This document shows, piece by piece, positions 61,264-64,000 of a DNA stretch of 64,000 nt; position 1 is the first letter of the stretch, and the number at the start of each line of letters is the position of its first letter. Below the pieces are notes generated by a model that made no database searches, was not told where the DNA came from, and worked only from the letters and a program-made list of their open reading frames with translations. The stretch comes from Poa pratensis (lineage: Eukaryota > Streptophyta > Magnoliopsida > Poales > Poaceae): NCBI GenBank assembly GCA_947311845.1, contig CAMZMU010000040.1, positions 54,602,050-54,666,049 of the forward strand, read 5' to 3'. The position numbers and the translations under genes were made by a program.

Positions 61264-63361
61264 TGCTGAGGTAACCTTTGGATTCCTGCTTTGCTATACC
61301 ACTCAATGCTCATGTACTTTTTTTTTCTTCTAAAATATGGGAGACTGGTTTTACATGTTCTCTTTGTCATGCCTACGAGCTATTTATTTTTATGATTCAG
61401 AGCTGCCAGATTCCAGTATTATTTGTGATCATGCAGCTCAACTGTATCCAATCATTTTGTTTCTCCATGTGGGGCTGTGAGACGTTTCACTATTTTTTTC
61501 ACAATGGTGCCTTAGGAAATTATAGGTTACATATGCTTACAAATTTTTCAGTTATCAGCATTGATCTTAGAAACGCTAGAGTTATTTGTAATGCTACATT
61601 GGGTTATATGGAGTAAAAACGCCTTTGAAATACAGGCAATGTGAAACGACTTCCAGTTTTATGCAGAGGAGGTGGAAGGGTTGAAAAGTACTGCTGTAAA
61701 TTTTCTTTAATGAGTAGGAGCAATCTGATGGGTTGCAGGAATTGTACAAAATTTGGTTTATTTTCCTTTCTTCTGGACTATATGAGAGGAACACAATTGT
61801 TTTTACATTGAAATTCACCTTTACATTCAGATATGTTTTTCCAGGAAGTATAATTATCTCTTAGTTTGACCGTAAACATATATGAGTTGCTTTCACACGT
61901 TCTACATCACATCAGATATGTGCTCTGCCGCTTTATTAATTGTCTTAAGGTTTGATATATTATCCCATAGTTCTTTGAAAATGCATCTAGGTCTTGATTA
62001 TTTTCCTCTCGCACCCACTTTTGGGCATGCCTACATGGCACATTGTATTTTTTTTTTGGTAATTTTATCGTTTTGTAGGAAAGTATATAAGCATCAGCGG
62101 ATAAATTGTTGATACACATGAGTTCCTTTAATGTCGTGGCCTTTTGGTTGCACACATGAAATTTCAACTATTTGCATGTTTAACCTAATTTGAGGGATGT
62201 GTCTTCATGTTGTGTTCCCGTGTTGAAGAAGACGCGAGGGTTGTAGCAAGATTCAGTGTTATCAATGATTTGTGGATACTAGGGTAAATGAGCTTTATTA
62301 ATTGACTTAAGGTTTGATATAGTTGGTTGTTTTAGTGAATTGTTATTGTTGTTTAATCCTTTTAGCTGTTGTGCCAGATTAGCAGAATGGCGGGCGGACG
62401 AGTGAAGATTGAGAAAGAGAAACAGAACACAACTAAGAGGAGCACGACAGTGAGTACCTCAATTGAACGGTGACCCGTCTAGCAGTGGGGAAGCCCTATT
62501 TCCGTCATGTAGGAATACCAACATTGATGAAATTTGTATGCATATATATTTTCTATAATTGCATAGCATTCAATGTAAATTAGCAGCAACTCTAAATATC
62601 AAATGACCCCCCCCCCCCCCCCCCCCACACCCTACCCCACATCAATTAACTATTGATGCCATAACCTTAGCAAGTTCGGCATATGTTCATAGTCAAGAAA
62701 TTTTGTAAAATTTGTCCATGACAAATGTTCTGTGGAAAACTAGAGCTATTAGAGGTGCTCATCATGAGTTGAGTAGTGACATTTGAGCAAATTTATTTTC
62801 GGTGTGCCATAATCTTTATTGAAATAAATTTGCAACATTTTACTGTTTAAAGGAGGTATGTGGTGGTGCGTCTTTGAGTCTTATTTTACACATTTTACTA
62901 CCCAAGTATGAAATAATATGAATTGAAAACGAAATATTTATCTCCATTGATTTATCCTCTGTCAAGCATATGCTCATTGTTAATTTTTTGGGTGTCACTC
63001 TAGCTGACGCGAATTTGATGATTTTTTTTGTGTTGGTAGATAAACAACTAGAAGGACATGTGAGGTAAAAACAAAACTACCAAAACGGGGCAAAAACATC
63101 TTGGCCAGACGTATAGAGCGGATTCTAGGTGACAGTATCACTAAAGGCGACTTCAAATAATTAGCAAAAATGTGTGCACACTACGAAGTAACGGCACATA
63201 ATGATGAATGAACATTTAAATAGATGATATTGTATTTCCGTAGCAACGCACGGGCATACACCTAGTTAATTGGTAGTATTGGACAAGGGAAAGATTGGAC
63301 CCATTTCGATCTGGACGCTCAGTTTTGGTAGTTTTGTTTCCGGTGATTGGATCTGCTAATT

Positions 63362-64000
63362 AAAGTTACTACTTAAATGTGTGCGGGAATAAAACCTGTG
63401 AGTTTCGAACATACGTGAGAGTTGGACGAAAGGGGTTGACGTAGTGCAGGTTGGCAGACTAAGGAACAAAACTCTTTTTTAGATAGGAGAGAATAGGAGA
63501 GATTTAGATAGGAGAGATTATTTTGGGTGTCAGATTTTTCCACTTTGTGTTGCAGTGTGTTGGTAGTTCCTCATGCAATACAGCAACTGTGCACATACTT
63601 CTTACTTCCAAGTGTTGGGAAGCATGGCTGTATGGATTTTCTTTATTTCATCGGATGATATGTTCTGTCCATCACGTTGAAGTAATCACTGATATTTGCA
63701 GGATATGACCGTTAGATTTGTATAGGCTGAGGCAATGTTATAAATATTTACGGTGTTTGATTATCGATGTTGTTGTCAGCACGAGACTATTCCATACAGA
63801 TCCAATATTCTTCCAGTGTTATTGTGTACTAGTGTTTTTCATGTTTTGATTGAGCGCATAGATGTTATTCCTGCGTGTAATTACAATTACAATCTCAGGA
63901 ACCACACATGCACTAGCAATTTTTTCTTGTTACTCTGTATCGTTTCTATCTTAGTTACAGTACCATTTTAAATATTCAGTTCATTCTTCTAATACCTTTT
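63362..64000. other. Upstream region of a presumed next F-box copy
   Basis: Counterpart of 9028-9661 plus the empty Stowaway site (TA at 63993-63994). No gene in this part. Confidence 0.6.

Larger units (their letters stand above)
60140..63265 (+). mobile_element. Helitron 2, non-autonomous, 3126 bp
   Basis: Starts TC (60140), ends CTAG (63262-63265) preceded by hairpin CCGT...ACGG (about 63238-63253), between A (60139) and T (63266). Joining the flanks reproduces copy A at 8933|8934 exactly. It carries a piece of NMD3 and another coding-like fragment, both on the minus strand. No Rep/helicase is present. 61620-63235 is AT-rich with no gene seen apart from a poly-C run (about 62607-62626). 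Confidence 0.94.
54693..64000 (+). other. Segmental duplication copy B
   Basis: Matches copy C from its first base (54693 vs 36781) to 56732 and copy A from 55973 onwards to the window end (64000 corresponds to about 9794). It lacks the hAT, Helitron 1, Helitron 3 and Stowaway insertions but has Helitron 2. The F-box gene seen after copy A would start about 70 bases beyond the window. Confidence 0.92.

Noticed and set aside
62389..62450. MADS-box-like start (MAGGRVKIE) in Helitron 2
   Set aside because: Only the first few residues resemble a MADS start; the following residues do not fit the domain.
62607..62626. Poly-C run of about 20 bases
   Set aside because: Simple homopolymer, prone to sequencing length error; no structural context.

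Overview
The window looks like an intergenic and gene-cluster stretch of a large grass genome, most likely Triticeae (wheat, barley, Aegilops or rye). The evidence is nested Ty3/gypsy elements sharing one primer-binding site, Stowaway MITEs with the CTCCCTCCG end, a CACTA end with CTAGTACCGG subterminal repeats, Helitrons ending in CTAG, and a DUF295 F-box gene family. I see no bacterial, organellar or viral genome features. Species and chromosome cannot be read from the sequence.

The backbone is a tandemly duplicated unit. Copy A is 1358-9800, followed by an intact-looking F-box/DUF295 gene (9865-10965). Copy C is 36781-38821 plus 48696-48713, followed after unrelated sequence by an F-box pseudogene (49150-50322). 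Copy B is 54693-64000 and stops at the window edge just where copy A enters its F-box gene. Because the copies are nearly identical, each serves as an empty-site control for insertions in the others. This fixes to the base three Helitrons (4892-7491, 38822-48695, 60140-63265), a Stowaway (9664-9786), a hAT-like element (1428-2228) and the right end of a CACTA element (1-1357). A solo LTR and an old Helitron terminus are shared between copies and so predate the duplication.

Between the F-box gene and copy C sits a 24 kb nested pair of Ty3/gypsy elements of Tat-like organisation. The outer one (11089-35093, TSD AGTAG) lies 123 bp downstream of the F-box stop codon. It has gag and protease but no reverse transcriptase or integrase. 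The inner one (17431-30943, TSD CAGTG) carries gag, protease, RT, two RNase H domains and integrase, with several breaks. Both carry, between pol and the 3' LTR, a multi-exon gene on the opposite strand (PF04195-like, then coiled coils). The inner element has landed inside an exon of the outer element's antisense gene. The two elements also share a 68-69 bp block just after pol and many internal copies of the motif that borders the 3' LTR.

The largest Helitron (9.9 kb) carries a TATA promoter and spliced exons of a replication-protein-A-like gene. The 3.1 kb Helitron in copy B carries a frameshifted piece of the ribosome-export gene NMD3. Region 50980-54555 holds two more Stowaways, a LINE interrupted by a second non-LTR element with a 14 bp TSD, and a broken PIF/Harbinger transposase. 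The only plausibly functional host gene is the F-box gene at 9865; nearly all the rest is transposon-derived.
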